Shown: positions 38,147 through 47,845, numbered from the stretch's first letter. The stretch is 64,000 nucleotides of DNA from Natrialba sp. SSL1 (GCF_001861355.1 NZ_MASN01000030.1:1-64000); one strand, 5' to 3'. Made by a program: numbers and translations. The notes: a model not told the origin generated them from the letters alone.

Positions 38147-38717
38147 GTCCCCGGCAACCGCGACCGCTCTTCTAGCCTATCTGTACCCGGGGCACGGAGT
38201 ATATGAATCGGCAAATACTGCCACACTCGCCGGAGCGAACCGACAAACTGAACGAAAGTCGGTTTCACCGTCTGTGAACGGTCCTCTGGTCCGAATCCAG
38301 CGATTAAATCTGGCTTAAATCGGGCGAAATCCGGCACAAGATGGTTCGACCATCACGGCAGTTCAAGTAGGTCCCGGCGATAGTACTCGATGGAGGTCGA
38401 CGGGCTACCCTCACCCAAGGCACCCAACGCCAACTCCCGTGACTTCCAGCAATCCCACCACAGCACCCTTCCCCCCACCATTGCCACACCGTTGTGGCGC
38501 AGGCTACACTGCACCGGCCTGCGCCACATTCCGCGGTGTTGGCAGTTGACTCGGGACGCGCTTGTGTCCCGAGTTCGCTTCGTTTCTGAGCGAGAGCTGT
38601 AGCTGCCGCTGTCCTCACGCGGTGATCGTAGCGATATAGTGATCGTCGACAGACGACGCGTTGCAGACGACGCGTTCAGATAACGCAATACAAACCAGCT
38701 GTTGCAACCCACGTCGA
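38147..38717. other. structured intergenic region, possible IS remnant
   Basis: 571 bp without a clear gene. It holds two strong hairpins: a 12-bp stem (38493-38504 with 38517-38528, TGTGGCGCAGGC) and a 9-bp stem (38549-38557 with 38566-38574, ACTCGGGAC). A minus-strand frame ends GALGEGSPSTSIEYYRRDLL just left of them (about 38360-38420), which resembles tails of IS200/IS605-type TnpB reading frames by eye. The region could be the decayed right end of such an element. Confidence 0.35.
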
Positions 38718-39518
38718 TCACGACGACCGGACGCGCTCGAGGACCGGAATCTCCGCAAGCCGCTCCTCGGAGAGCGCCTCCCAGTCGAGCCCGGCCGGTT
38801 TCTCGCCACCACCTGGTCGCAGCACTCGCTCTGGCGTGACGACCAGCTCCATCGGCACGTCGTGGTCGTCCAACTCGAGTACCTCGGCCTCAGCAGCCGT
38901 CAGCAGTTGCCGCTCGTGAACGGTCGTCGCGACCGGCGTTTCGTCGTCGACGAGCCCGAGTTCGAAGAGGACGGCGAACTCGAGGTCGCTGTAGCCCTCG
39001 CCCTTGCCGATTCGGCCGCCGTCTGCGGGATCGGACTCGGGGTCGGCGCGAACGCCGACGCTGCCGGAGACGATCAGGTCGATTTCATCGACCGCTTCGG
39101 GGCCGACCTGCTCGCCGTGTGTCGACGACCCCGATACCGTGGTGGCCGCGTCGTAGTCGTCCAGTTCGTCCGGATCGAGTTTCAGGAAACACTCCTCGTC
39201 GCGCAGCCGCGGCACCGCCATGTACACGGTTTTGCCGTCGCGCAGCGCGCGTCGGCGAACCGGAAGCTGTGGCGCGTCGGGGTTCGCTTTGATCGTCGTC
39301 GCCTGCTCCCACTCGGGTTGGGCTGCCAGGCGCTCGGCGGCGGATTTTGCGTCTTCGAAGTTCGGAATCCGACCGTGCGGTGGAAACGGGAACCGCGCGA
39401 CGCCGCTGTCCTCGAGTTCGTCCCAGACGCGCTCACGGATCGTGTCCTTCGACGCTCTGTCGTCGGCCTGAGACGGCTGCGCTCGTGCATCGTCGCCGGT
39501 GACCTGCTCGTCGGTCAC
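38718..39518 (-). CDS. 5-formyltetrahydrofolate cyclo-ligase-like protein
   Basis: 266 residues from GTG 39518 inside the stop of moaB. After a polar leader it shows SKDTIRERVWDELEDSG, FPFPPHGRIPNFEDAKSAAE, LPVRRRALRDGKTVYMAVPR, and IGKGEGYSDLEFAVLFELG, the pattern of the haloarchaeal MTHFS family (GxGxGYYD-like loop). It would convert 5-formyl-THF to 5,10-methenyl-THF with ATP. Annotated as enzyme by family; the divergent archaeal form has not been tested to my knowledge. Confidence 0.8.
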   Translation of the reverse strand: MTDEQVTGDDARAQPSQADDRASKDTIRERVWDELEDSGVARFPFPPHGRIPNFEDAKSAAERLAAQPEWEQATTIKANPDAPQLPVRRRALRDGKTVYMAVPRLRDEECFLKLDPDELDDYDAATTVSGSSTHGEQVGPEAVDEIDLIVSGSVGVRADPESDPADGGRIGKGEGYSDLEFAVLFELGLVDDETPVATTVHERQLLTAAEAEVLELDDHDVPMELVVTPERVLRPGGGEKPAGLDWEALSEERLAEIPVLERVRSS

Positions 39519-40273
39519 ACGTCCTCACCACCGTTCGCCTCGGCCGTCGCATCCGGCCCAGTAGCTGGCGATGCGTTCGACTCAGCAGCGGTCTCTTCGG
39601 TGTCTGCCGGACCGTCCTCCTCGTCTTCGTTCTTGTCCGCATCGTTCTCACCGTCCCCGTGGTCTCCGTCGTTCCCGCCGTCCCCGCCGTCTCCATCCCG
39701 TGCGAGTTCGACGAGGTGTGGGCTCTCCGGGACGAGAATCTCCGTCGCCGCGAGTTCGGCTGCATCCGCGTTACCGGGCAGACAGAAGAGAAGCGTCTCC
39801 TCGGTGACGCCGGCGAGCGTCCGTGCGCCGACAGTACGGCTGCCGTGTGCCTCGTAGGAGAGGTGGGTAAACAGCTCGCTGAACGTGGCCAGGGGCTTTT
39901 CAATAAGGGGCTGAACCGCCTCGATCGTGATATCGTTCGGTTCGATACTCGTCGCTCCCGCCGTGAGGACCACGTCCACGTCGTCGCGGTCGATCATCCG
40001 CGAGACGATCGACTGAACGGTGTCGTGTCCGCGGCCGACGTGCTCGCGCATCGATACCTCGTGGCCCGCCTCGGTAAACGTCGACACGAGGACCTCGCCA
40101 GCGGCGTCGGACTCGAGTGTCCGGTCGTCGGCGACGGTGACGAGTCCGATGCCGAGCGTGTGTGGGGTCTCGGTTGCCTCGGTCGCTTCGGTTGCTACGG
40201 CCCCGTCAGTCGTCGATTCGGCGGCTGTATCGGCTGGTGATGACTCCGACGGTGACTCGCTCGACTCGTTCAT
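39515..40273 (-). CDS. moaB: molybdenum cofactor biosynthesis protein MoaB
   Basis: 252 residues from ATG 40273. A Ser/Thr/Glu-rich leader (1-36) precedes the MoaB/Mog domain: LGIGLVTVADDRTLESDAAG, VDVVLTAGATSIEPNDITIE, LPGNADAAELAATEIL. These strands bind molybdopterin, which is adenylated before Mo insertion. A long Gly/Asp/Glu-rich tail (about 200-252) is coded by degenerate GAC/GGT repeats and is probably disordered. Overlaps the downstream cyclo-ligase gene as GTGTGA. Confidence 0.86.
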   Translation of the reverse strand: MNESSESPSESSPADTAAESTTDGAVATEATEATETPHTLGIGLVTVADDRTLESDAAGEVLVSTFTEAGHEVSMREHVGRGHDTVQSIVSRMIDRDDVDVVLTAGATSIEPNDITIEAVQPLIEKPLATFSELFTHLSYEAHGSRTVGARTLAGVTEETLLFCLPGNADAAELAATEILVPESPHLVELARDGDGGDGGNDGDHGDGENDADKNEDEEDGPADTEETAAESNASPATGPDATAEANGGEDV

Positions 40274-40521
40274 GGGCCGCATTGACCGCCGGCCGGTAAA
40301 ACACTGGTTCTTGTTGGTGCGATGTGGGCGATACTGGTGTGTACGGTGTGTCTGCGGTCGGTAGCGATGTTGCGCCCGCGTCGACCGGTCATCGCCACGG
40401 AAGGCGGCTGTATCGAACAGATCGGTACTGTGAAGCGATCGTCCTCGATAGGTGTGGGAGAATCGAGGATATCCCAACAGGTTCACAACTGTTATGCCGC
40501 TGTTTCGGACTATCTGTAGCT

Positions 40522-41562
40522 ATGCAGGCAACCAAGATCACCGCACACGGCGGGACCGACGGCATCGAGTACGGCGAGTATCCCGACCCCGAGGTGGGTC
40601 GCAACGACGTGCTCGTCGACGTCAAGGCCGGCGCGCTCAACCACCTCGACGTGTGGGTTCGGCGCGGCCTGCCGACGCTCGATCTCGACCTGCCCCACGT
40701 CCCAGGGAGCGACGCTGCGGGCGTCGTTGAAGTAGTCGGCGAAGACGTCACCCGGTTCGAGCCGGGCGACCGCGTCGCGGTGACCGCGGGCGTCAACTGC
40801 GGCCACTGTGAGTTCTGTCGCAGCGGCGACCCCACCCTGTGCGTAAACTTCCATCTCCTCGGCGAGCACGTCACCGGCGTCCACTCGGAGTACGCCGCCG
40901 TTCCCGAGGACAACCTGATTCCCGTCCCCGAACACGTCGACTGGATCACTGCAGGAGCGTCCTCGCTCGTCTTCCAGACCGCCTGGCGAATGCTGATCGA
41001 CCGCGCGGACATCGAGGCCGGCGAGAAGGTGCTCGTCCTCGGCGCGAGCGGCGGCGTCGGCCACGCCGCCCTGCAGATTGCAGACTACGCCGGCGCGGAG
41101 GTGTACGCAACGGGCAGCACCGAGGACAAACTCCAGTACGCCCGCGAGCACGGCGCAGACCACGTGGTCAACTACGAAGAGCAGAACTTCGCGGAGTGGG
41201 TCCGCAGCGAGACCGGCAACCGCGGCGTCGACGTCGTCGTCGACTACATCGGTGCCGGTACCTGGCGCGACTCGATCAAGAGCCTCGCAAAGAACGGCCG
41301 CCTGGTCACCTGCGGCGGCACGGCCGGTGGCAATCCGGAGACGGACATCCCGCGCATCTTCTGGAACCAGCTTCAGATCATCGGCTCGACGATGGGGTCG
41401 CCCGGCCAGGTCGACGACGTGATGGAACTCGTCTGGGACGGCACGTTCACGCCCGCGATCCGCGAGGTACTCCCGATGAGCGAGACTGCCCGCGCCCACG
41501 AGATTATCGAGGGGCGGGAAGGCTTTGGCAAAGTTGTCGTGCGCCCGGATAGCGAACTCTGA
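40522..41562 (+). CDS. zinc-binding alcohol dehydrogenase, MDR family
   Basis: 346 residues. The N-terminal GroES-like domain has NHLDVWVRRGLP, HVPGSDAAGVVE and the structural-zinc loop NCGHCEFCRSGDPTLC; the Rossmann domain has VLGASGGVGHAALQIADYAG. This is the NAD(P)-dependent quinone oxidoreductase/alcohol dehydrogenase branch of the medium-chain family; substrate not predictable. ATG 40522 marks a leaderless-looking start; upstream frame extension to 40324 is not coding-like. Confidence 0.88.
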   Translation: MQATKITAHGGTDGIEYGEYPDPEVGRNDVLVDVKAGALNHLDVWVRRGLPTLDLDLPHVPGSDAAGVVEVVGEDVTRFEPGDRVAVTAGVNCGHCEFCRSGDPTLCVNFHLLGEHVTGVHSEYAAVPEDNLIPVPEHVDWITAGASSLVFQTAWRMLIDRADIEAGEKVLVLGASGGVGHAALQIADYAGAEVYATGSTEDKLQYAREHGADHVVNYEEQNFAEWVRSETGNRGVDVVVDYIGAGTWRDSIKSLAKNGRLVTCGGTAGGNPETDIPRIFWNQLQIIGSTMGSPGQVDDVMELVWDGTFTPAIREVLPMSETARAHEIIEGREGFGKVVVRPDSEL

Positions 41563-41646
41563 GGCGAACGACCGACAGCCCGGCACGTCAGCCGCCCACA
41601 CCAGCGAACCGTGAGTGCTTTCATCACCGAGTCAAAAGCCTCTACT

Positions 41647-41979
41647 GTGACCTCGAGCGACGACGGCGGCTACGTCCACGATCCATCGGCGTTCGACGGC
41701 GACGGGACGGCCACCGCCGAGAACGAGACGGGCGACAGCGCCGACGAAACCGGCGCAGACTGGACCGAGAGCCCGCGCAATCCGGCGACGGTCGACCGCG
41801 ACTTTGACTGGCGCGGCTGGGTGCTCGTCGGCGTCATCATCATCGCGTTCCTCGTCGCTCCCATCTCAATCCTGCTCTGGCCGCCGACGCTCAACTACTT
41901 CGTTGCACTGCTGATCTTGCCGCTATTCCCGGCGGCACTGCTCGCGATTACGGCAGTGTGGGCGACGACCCGACCGTAG
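41647..41979 (+). CDS. small membrane protein of unknown function
   Basis: 110 residues if started at GTG 41647; GTG 41611 would give 122. A polar N-terminal half (YVHDPSAFDGDGTA and ESPRNPATVDRDFDWRGW) precedes two membrane helices (about 56-76 and 82-105) and ends ATTRP. The DFDWRGW segment before the first helix is a pattern I have seen in a conserved haloarchaeal membrane family. Function unknown. Confidence 0.65.
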   Translation: MTSSDDGGYVHDPSAFDGDGTATAENETGDSADETGADWTESPRNPATVDRDFDWRGWVLVGVIIIAFLVAPISILLWPPTLNYFVALLILPLFPAALLAITAVWATTRP

Positions 41980-42096
41980 CTCACGAGTCGAATCAGTACT
42001 GGACAGCGCTCGAAGCGACCAAAACACCGTCCGGCAAAATACGATTACGGCTCGTCGGAGACAACCCAGCAGTTCTACTCGAGTACAACCGCTGAA

Positions 42097-42414
42097 CTAG
42101 CCACGGGACTCGAGTACCCCGTCCAGTCGGTCGATGGCAGCGCGCCCGTGCTCGACGTCTCGCGACGGTGTTTCCTCGCGGTCGACATACTCGGTTAACA
42201 GCGTCGTGAGCCGCCGAATCTGTGCTGTCGTGAACTGTTCTGTCTCGTCGTTCGACTCGACTGTTTCGACCAGGGAGAGTGTCCACGATGGTGGTGTCGA
42301 CTCCTCGTCGAGCGCGTCGTCGACTCGGTCGACGAGCGAGTGGTGGACGACCCATTCTTCTTCTCTGGAGAGCGTGACGTCGTGGTGTTCAGTTTCCGAT
42401 GGTGGGGTACTCAT
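42097..42414 (-). CDS. DUF7853-like protein
   Basis: 105 residues from ATG 42414. Helical: LSREEEWVVHHSLVDRVDDA, TAQIRRLTTLLTEYVDREET, RDVEHGRAAIDRLDGVLE. These three helical blocks fit a small haloarchaeal family I believe is DUF7853. Function unknown. It stands between the membrane-protein gene and the end of the sugar transporter operon. Confidence 0.68.
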   Translation of the reverse strand: MSTPPSETEHHDVTLSREEEWVVHHSLVDRVDDALDEESTPPSWTLSLVETVESNDETEQFTTAQIRRLTTLLTEYVDREETPSRDVEHGRAAIDRLDGVLESRG

Positions 42415-42557
42415 TGCGATACTGGACCGATTTCGTCGGCCCTCGCCCGACACTACGTGGGAGGCGCTCATAAAGTTTGTCACGTGATACCACACATCAA
42501 CCACCGGCGACGAGACGACAGGTGTCGGCTCGAATGCACGGGGCCACAGTTGGCCCG

Positions 42558-43646
42558 CTAGAAAATGCGAACGCCAGAGTTCGGATCGAACAGTTGTGTC
42601 TCCGAGCGCTCGAGTACCAGTCCGTACTCGTCGCCGTTGTCGCCGTCGAAGTCGGCGTGCGTGACGACGGTGACGTTCCCGTACTCGGTCTCGAACAGGC
42701 TGTGCGTCTCGTCACCGAGCGGTTCGTCCAGGACGTGCTCCGCTTCGATTCCCGCTGTCGCGTCTGCGACGGTGATATGCTGGGGGCGAATCCCGACGCG
42801 AACGTCGCGTTCGACGTAGCCCTCGAGTTGGTCCGCGCTGGCGTCGAGGGAGATGGTGTGGCCGCCGAGGGCGACAGCTGCGGTGCCGTTTGCGGATTCG
42901 ACGTGGGCGTCGAAGAACTCCATGGCCGGCTGCCCGATGAATTCGCCGACGAAGTCGTTTGTGGGTTCGTCGTAGACTTCTTTCGGTGGGCCGGCCTGCT
43001 GGAGTTCGCCGCCGTCCATGATGGCGACTCTGTCGGACATGGTCATCGCCTCTTCCTGGTCGTGGGTGACGTAGAGGACGGGACAGCCGATTTCGTCGGT
43101 GATACGTTGGACGACCGGACGGAGTTCGCGCTTGAGTTTCGCGTCCAGATCGCTCATCGGTTCGTCGAAGAGGAAGACGGAGGGGTCACGGACGAGCGAG
43201 CGGCCGAGTGCGACCCGCTGTTGCTGGCCGCCGGAGAGCGAGGCGGGCATTTTATCGAGCTGGTCTCTGATCTGCAGGAGGTCGGCGGCTTCCTCGATGC
43301 TTTCCCGGCGTTCGTCCTCCGGCACACCGGCGATTTTCAGGCCGTACTCCATGTTCTCGCGGACGGTCATGTGCGGGTAGAGCGCGATATCCTGAAAGAG
43401 CAGGGCCACGTCGCGTTCCTGTGGTGGCAGCTCCGTCACGTCGCGTCCGTCGACCGTAATCGTGCCGGCGGTCGGCGTGTCGAGGCCGGCGACACACCGG
43501 AGTGTCGTCGTCTTTCCACAGCCGGAGGGGCCGACGAGGGTGAGGAACTCGCCGTCGTCGATGGTAAGCGAGAGGTCGTCGACCGCAACGATACGTCCGT
43601 CCGGGGCGTCGAACACCCGGGTCATGTTGGAGATATTGACTGTCAT
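42558..43646 (-). CDS. sugar ABC transporter ATP-binding protein (MalK type)
   Basis: 362 residues. Walker A GPSGCGKTTTL, Q-loop LFQDIALYPHMTV, signature LSGGQQQRVALGRSL, Walker B VFLFDEPMSD and H-loop THDQEEAMTMSD are complete. The C-terminal part (about 235-362: FFDAHVESANGTAAVAL, VRVGIRPQHI) is the OB-type regulatory domain typical of MalK/UgpC. It energises uptake with the two permeases just upstream on the same strand. ATG 43646. Confidence 0.93.
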   Translation of the reverse strand: MTVNISNMTRVFDAPDGRIVAVDDLSLTIDDGEFLTLVGPSGCGKTTTLRCVAGLDTPTAGTITVDGRDVTELPPQERDVALLFQDIALYPHMTVRENMEYGLKIAGVPEDERRESIEEAADLLQIRDQLDKMPASLSGGQQQRVALGRSLVRDPSVFLFDEPMSDLDAKLKRELRPVVQRITDEIGCPVLYVTHDQEEAMTMSDRVAIMDGGELQQAGPPKEVYDEPTNDFVGEFIGQPAMEFFDAHVESANGTAAVALGGHTISLDASADQLEGYVERDVRVGIRPQHITVADATAGIEAEHVLDEPLGDETHSLFETEYGNVTVVTHADFDGDNGDEYGLVLERSETQLFDPNSGVRIF

Positions 43647-43702
43647 TGTCTCGTGAGTGAGTTGCGTGTGTCGTTTCGGTGTGATTGTGTCGGTGTCAGC
43701 AG

Positions 43703-44569
43703 TCAGCGCGTGCGAACTTCGAATCCCTTCAGCAGGTACTCCTGCAGGAAGTACGCGAACAGCAGCGGCGGAATCGTCATCAGGAACGAGACCGCCATGA
43801 TGTCGCCCCAGGAGGTGTACCCGCCCTGGTCGATGAGGCGCATAATACCCGGCGCGAACGTCGTCGAATCCTGACTCGGAAGCAGGATCTGGGCGAACGT
43901 GAAGTCGTTCCACGCGATGGCGAACGCGAACAGCGCGCAAGCGACGATCGCGGGTTTCGTCTGTGGAACGATTACGTCCCAGAACGTCCGCCAGCGTGAG
44001 GCACCGGCGATCCAGGCGCTCTCCTCCATCGACTCGGGAATCGTCTGGATGTACTTCCACATGAGCCAGACCGCAAACGGCATCGAGATCGCCGAGAGGG
44101 CGATGACGAGGCCGATTCGTGCGTTCAACAGCCCGGTTTCCGACCAGATGAGGTACAGCGGCAGGCCGAGCACGATCGGACTGAACATGTAGCCAAGCAG
44201 CAGGAACTGCGCGAACGACTCCTTGTACTTGAACCGGAATCGCGCCATCCCGTAGCCCGCGACGAGCGACACTGCGACGACCAGCACGATCGTGCCGACG
44301 GTGACGACGATCGTATTGATGACGTACGTCGGCACCGCACCGGCAGTCAGGACGGTGAAGTTCTCGAGTGTCACCGTCTCCGTCGAGGGGAACCAGGCGA
44401 ACTCGGTGATGACCGCCTGGCTGTCAGTGAACGCGTTCTGGACCATCCAGTAGATCGGGAACAGGATAATCGCCGAGAACAGCGCGGCGCTGCCGTACAG
44501 CGCGACCTGGTAGATTCGGTCGCGAGTCTCGTAGGAGAGGCGCTGCTCGCTCTCGGTTGGTGCGCTCAT
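43703..44569 (-). CDS. sugar ABC transporter permease (MalG type)
   Basis: 288 residues, six membrane helices. The EAA loop that contacts the ATPase is MEESAWIAGASRWRTFWDVI, typical of carbohydrate permeases; the C-terminus LQEYLLKGFEV resembles MalG. It pairs with the permease encoded upstream; the ATG overlaps that gene's stop by four bases. The substrate sugar cannot be told from sequence. Confidence 0.9.
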   Translation of the reverse strand: MSAPTESEQRLSYETRDRIYQVALYGSAALFSAIILFPIYWMVQNAFTDSQAVITEFAWFPSTETVTLENFTVLTAGAVPTYVINTIVVTVGTIVLVVAVSLVAGYGMARFRFKYKESFAQFLLLGYMFSPIVLGLPLYLIWSETGLLNARIGLVIALSAISMPFAVWLMWKYIQTIPESMEESAWIAGASRWRTFWDVIVPQTKPAIVACALFAFAIAWNDFTFAQILLPSQDSTTFAPGIMRLIDQGGYTSWGDIMAVSFLMTIPPLLFAYFLQEYLLKGFEVRTR

Positions 44570-45510
44570 GTGTCCACCTCCTCGGCCGGGTTGAACGCCC
44601 GGAAGTAGCAGTACGCACCGATCGCGAGGAAGATGAACATGATCACGGCCATCGCGTTCGCGAGTCCGTAGCTATTCTCGAGGAAGGCGGTCCGGTAGGC
44701 GAGGATCGGCAGCGTCGTCGTCGCGCCCGCCGGCCCGCCTTCGGTCAGCATCCAGATGATGTCGAACTTGTTGAACATGAAGATCGCACGCAAGAGGACG
44801 GCGATCAGGAGTACGCCCATGATCCGCGGGAGGGTGATGTCACGGAACATCTCCCAGCGGGAGGCACCGCAGATCTTCGCGGCCTCGTAGAACCGCTCTG
44901 GAATCGCGCGCAGTTGCGCGAGCGTAAAGATGGTCACGAAGATCGAGAACTTCCAGGAACCAATGAGGATGACGAGTGGCATCGCCCACGTCTGGTCACC
45001 GAGTGCGAACGTCCGTTCGTCCCACAGACCGATGTTCGAGCCGGCGATGTGAAGGACGCCGATCTCGACGTCGAACATGAACAGCGCGATGAGCACGACG
45101 ATGACCGTCGGGACGAGATACGCCGTAAACGCGACAGCAGTCAGGAACCGCTGCCCGTAGCTGATCTTGTTCAAGACGAGAGCAATCCAGAGGCCGACGA
45201 GGAGCTGTAACACGGTGCTGCCCACCATGAACAGCCCACCAAGCCAGAGCGCCGACCAGAACGACCCCATGCTCAACACCTCGACGTAGTTCGAGAACCC
45301 CGTGAAGGTCCACTCCGGCGCCAGGAGTGGGATCTCGAACAGCGAGGCGTAGAACGCGAACGCGATCGGTGTGACGGCCACGAACAGGTACAGCAGGATC
45401 ACCGGTAGCACCGTCAGCCAGCCTCGAATCGCCTCCGAATCGAGACCAAGCCGTTCGGTAACCGACCGGCGGTCGGTGGCCGCTGTCGATTCGACCGTTT
45501 CACTTGCCAT
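44566..45510 (-). CDS. sugar ABC transporter permease (MalF type)
   Basis: 314 residues with six helices after a cytoplasmic N-terminus (ESTAATDRRSVTERL). The EAA loop reads FYEAAKICGASRWEMFRDIT. First gene of the permease-permease-ATPase operon; its promoter lies in the 345-bp gap shared with the divergent binding-protein gene. Confidence 0.9.
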   Translation of the reverse strand: MASETVESTAATDRRSVTERLGLDSEAIRGWLTVLPVILLYLFVAVTPIAFAFYASLFEIPLLAPEWTFTGFSNYVEVLSMGSFWSALWLGGLFMVGSTVLQLLVGLWIALVLNKISYGQRFLTAVAFTAYLVPTVIVVLIALFMFDVEIGVLHIAGSNIGLWDERTFALGDQTWAMPLVILIGSWKFSIFVTIFTLAQLRAIPERFYEAAKICGASRWEMFRDITLPRIMGVLLIAVLLRAIFMFNKFDIIWMLTEGGPAGATTTLPILAYRTAFLENSYGLANAMAVIMFIFLAIGAYCYFRAFNPAEEVDT

Positions 45511-45855
45511 GTGTTACCTAACCATCTGCCCTGTTGGTATTAAACGCTTCGACGGGTTGGTTACCGTTTCGACCCAGATTGCGAATTCTGGAAGGTTAGA
45601 CAAGTGTTGAGAAAAGGTTGGAAATTAAAATAGTGTATAAGTAGAACGGTGGAAGATTCGTGGTCGTGGCGGAGCCGCCACAGCAGCTACTGTAAACGAA
45701 CGCTACGGTTTCTACCAGTCTTTTGCTAGACTCCAAAATAGACAAACGTCGTTCTCGAGTTCCTCTAAATCGACCTATCTTGTTAGCTCGATGGCGATCT
45801 ATACGTTACTCTGCTAACCCAAAGAATAATATATTGAAGCTTGGTATCATACCAC
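45511..45855. promoter_or_regulatory. divergent promoter region of the sugar transporter
   Basis: 345 bp, AT-rich, between the permease operon (minus) and the binding-protein gene (plus). On the plus side AATATATT (about 45827-45834) lies roughly 25 bases before GTG 45856, a good TATA position for a leaderless mRNA. On the minus side an AT-rich TTAATACC-like box lies about 25-35 bases before the permease ATG. No clear palindrome for a regulator was found. Confidence 0.5.
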
Positions 45856-47250
45856 GTGAGCAGAGAGAACTTACACACCCGACGCCAGCTACTGGGGGCA
45901 GCGGGTGCAGGCACGGCAGCAGCGATCGCAGGGTGTCTCGGTGGTGAGAACGGATCCGACGAGATCCACTTCTACACCGATTACAGCACGGAGAGTTGGC
46001 AAGACCGGTGGGAGAGCGACCTCATTCCGGCGTTCGAAGACGAGACCGACAACACGGTCAACCCGGAGTACGCAGGCTTTCAGGGCGACAGCGAAGAGCG
46101 TCTGATGAACCTGATTCAGGCCAATGATCCGCCAGACATCCACGTCGAGACGTTCTACACGGCCGCAGACATCTGGGCACAGGGCATGCTCCAGCCCATG
46201 TCCGACACCCTGGCAGCCGTCGAGGAGGTAAACGGCGATATCAACGTCGAAACGTTCGAAGACGAGGAGGGCGTCGTCAGCCAGGGCGACACGTTCCACG
46301 TCTCCCACGGCGGCTACACCAACGTCCTCGTCTATCGTGAGGACATCTACGAGGCACTCGGCCTCGAGGTACCCGAAACCTGGGACGAGCTCGTCGAGAA
46401 CGCCGAAGCCATCGACGAAGCCGAGGAGTTCGACAGCACCCGTGGGTTTGCGACGCAGGCCGGCGTCGTCGGCCAGAGCCGCGAACTGTTCTGGATGTTC
46501 CTCTACCAGAACGGCGTCGACACCCACCAGATGGAAGACGGCGAGGTCGAAGTCTGGGTTCCAGAGGAGGAAGCCATCGAGGCCCTGGAGTACCTCGAGG
46601 AACTGTCCCAGTACTCGCCTGATCCGTCGAATCTGAACTGGGGCACCTCCCTCGAACAGTGGGTGCAGGGCCGTATCGGCCAGATGTACCACGTCAACGG
46701 CTGGGCGGCAGGCGTGGCGGCGGCCGAAGGTATCGATCCGATCGCAGAAAACACGGCGGTCGCGCCGCTCCCACGAAACGACATTCCACTCGAGGAGTCG
46801 TACATGACGTTGCCAACTGGGAACGGCTACATGGTGTTCGAGGACGGAGACGATCCCGATGGTGCCGTCGAGTTCATCGAGTGGCTCTACGCGGACTCGA
46901 TCGAGCGGACGGCATCGCTGTTCGAACAGGAGCCGATGCGGTTGTTGCCGGCGTACGACGACGTGGTTACCTCCGATGCGTACGAAAACCTGGACTACTT
47001 CCAGGAGTGGCCCGAGCACCTCGAGATCAACCAGCAGATTCAGGAGGAAATCGTGCCGATGTACGGCCAGAACGTCGACGAGAGCCCGACCACCGGTGCG
47101 GAGCAGTACGCCCTGAGCGGCTACCACTACGCCGACATGATGAACCAGATCATCGTCGGCGACGCGGATATCGAGGAGGCGCTCGCGGACGCGAAAGAAC
47201 AGGCCGAAGAGCGCCTCGAAGAGGGCAAGGAGCTGACCGGTGGCTGGTGA
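45856..47250 (+). CDS. extracellular solute-binding protein, sugar ABC transporter
   Basis: 464 residues from GTG 45856 (TTG 45841 in frame is less likely). A Tat lipoprotein signal (TRRQLLGAAGAG...AIAGC) anchors it outside the cell. The mature part is a family 1 solute-binding protein: YTDYSTESWQDRWESDLIPA, NDPPDIHVETFYTAADIW, VSHGGYTNVLVYREDIYEAL, PETWDELVENAEAI. It delivers the sugar to the permeases encoded divergently. Genes in such systems are usually collinear, so the divergent layout is slightly unusual. Confidence 0.92.
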   Translation: MSRENLHTRRQLLGAAGAGTAAAIAGCLGGENGSDEIHFYTDYSTESWQDRWESDLIPAFEDETDNTVNPEYAGFQGDSEERLMNLIQANDPPDIHVETFYTAADIWAQGMLQPMSDTLAAVEEVNGDINVETFEDEEGVVSQGDTFHVSHGGYTNVLVYREDIYEALGLEVPETWDELVENAEAIDEAEEFDSTRGFATQAGVVGQSRELFWMFLYQNGVDTHQMEDGEVEVWVPEEEAIEALEYLEELSQYSPDPSNLNWGTSLEQWVQGRIGQMYHVNGWAAGVAAAEGIDPIAENTAVAPLPRNDIPLEESYMTLPTGNGYMVFEDGDDPDGAVEFIEWLYADSIERTASLFEQEPMRLLPAYDDVVTSDAYENLDYFQEWPEHLEINQQIQEEIVPMYGQNVDESPTTGAEQYALSGYHYADMMNQIIVGDADIEEALADAKEQAEERLEEGKELTGGW

Positions 47251-47335
47251 CGGGTCGCCGACGCAACCGAACCGAAACCGAACGAACGACGGTCTCCCGC
47301 GATAACCCGTCGTACTGGTACTGGTACTGACACTG

Positions 47336-47845
47336 ATGCGAATTCCGGATCTCTGGCCGACCTCCCAGCCGCCGACGCCACGTCTCGAGACCGCCGGCCG
47401 ACAGCTGCTGGTCGACCGCGCCCTCGCGGCGATGCTCGATCTCCTGCTCTGTTACGTGGTGTTCGTCGCTCCACTCGTCTACATCGCGCTCCTCGTATCC
47501 CCCCAGTTCGGCGCGCTTGGTCCGGTCGCAGTCGCGATTTCGCTCGCGCTGTTGGTCCCGATCAACCTCACGTACACGTTCCTCTTCGAGTGGAAATACA
47601 GTCGGACACCGGGGAAGGTCGCCCGCTCATTGATGGTCACGACAGCGGCCGGTGAGCCGTGTACGCTTCGCGCCAGCGCAGTTCGAAACCTCTGTCGGTA
47701 CATCGACGGCCTCGGCATCCCGCCGGTACTCTACGCCGTTGGCTTGCTCACCGCCGGCGTCTCGTCGACCGGACAGCGCGTCGGCGACCGCGCGGCAGAT
47801 ACCGTCGTCGTCCGCTCCGGGACGGCGACAGACGCGAACAAGTAG
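47336..47845 (+). CDS. RDD family membrane protein
   Basis: 169 residues with three to four helices. The namesake Arg and Asp residues are at LVDRALAAMLDLLLCY, and the second motif FEWKYSRTPGKVARSLMV is clear. Function of RDD proteins is mostly unknown; some are Na+/H+ antiporters. It follows the binding-protein gene by 86 bp on the same strand but is probably separate. Confidence 0.82.
   Translation: MRIPDLWPTSQPPTPRLETAGRQLLVDRALAAMLDLLLCYVVFVAPLVYIALLVSPQFGALGPVAVAISLALLVPINLTYTFLFEWKYSRTPGKVARSLMVTTAAGEPCTLRASAVRNLCRYIDGLGIPPVLYAVGLLTAGVSSTGQRVGDRAADTVVVRSGTATDANK

Noticed and set aside
38353-38721. 122-codon minus-strand frame as a transposase gene
   Set aside because: No DDE or TnpB catalytic motif and mixed composition; at most a fragment, so it is described only as a possible remnant.
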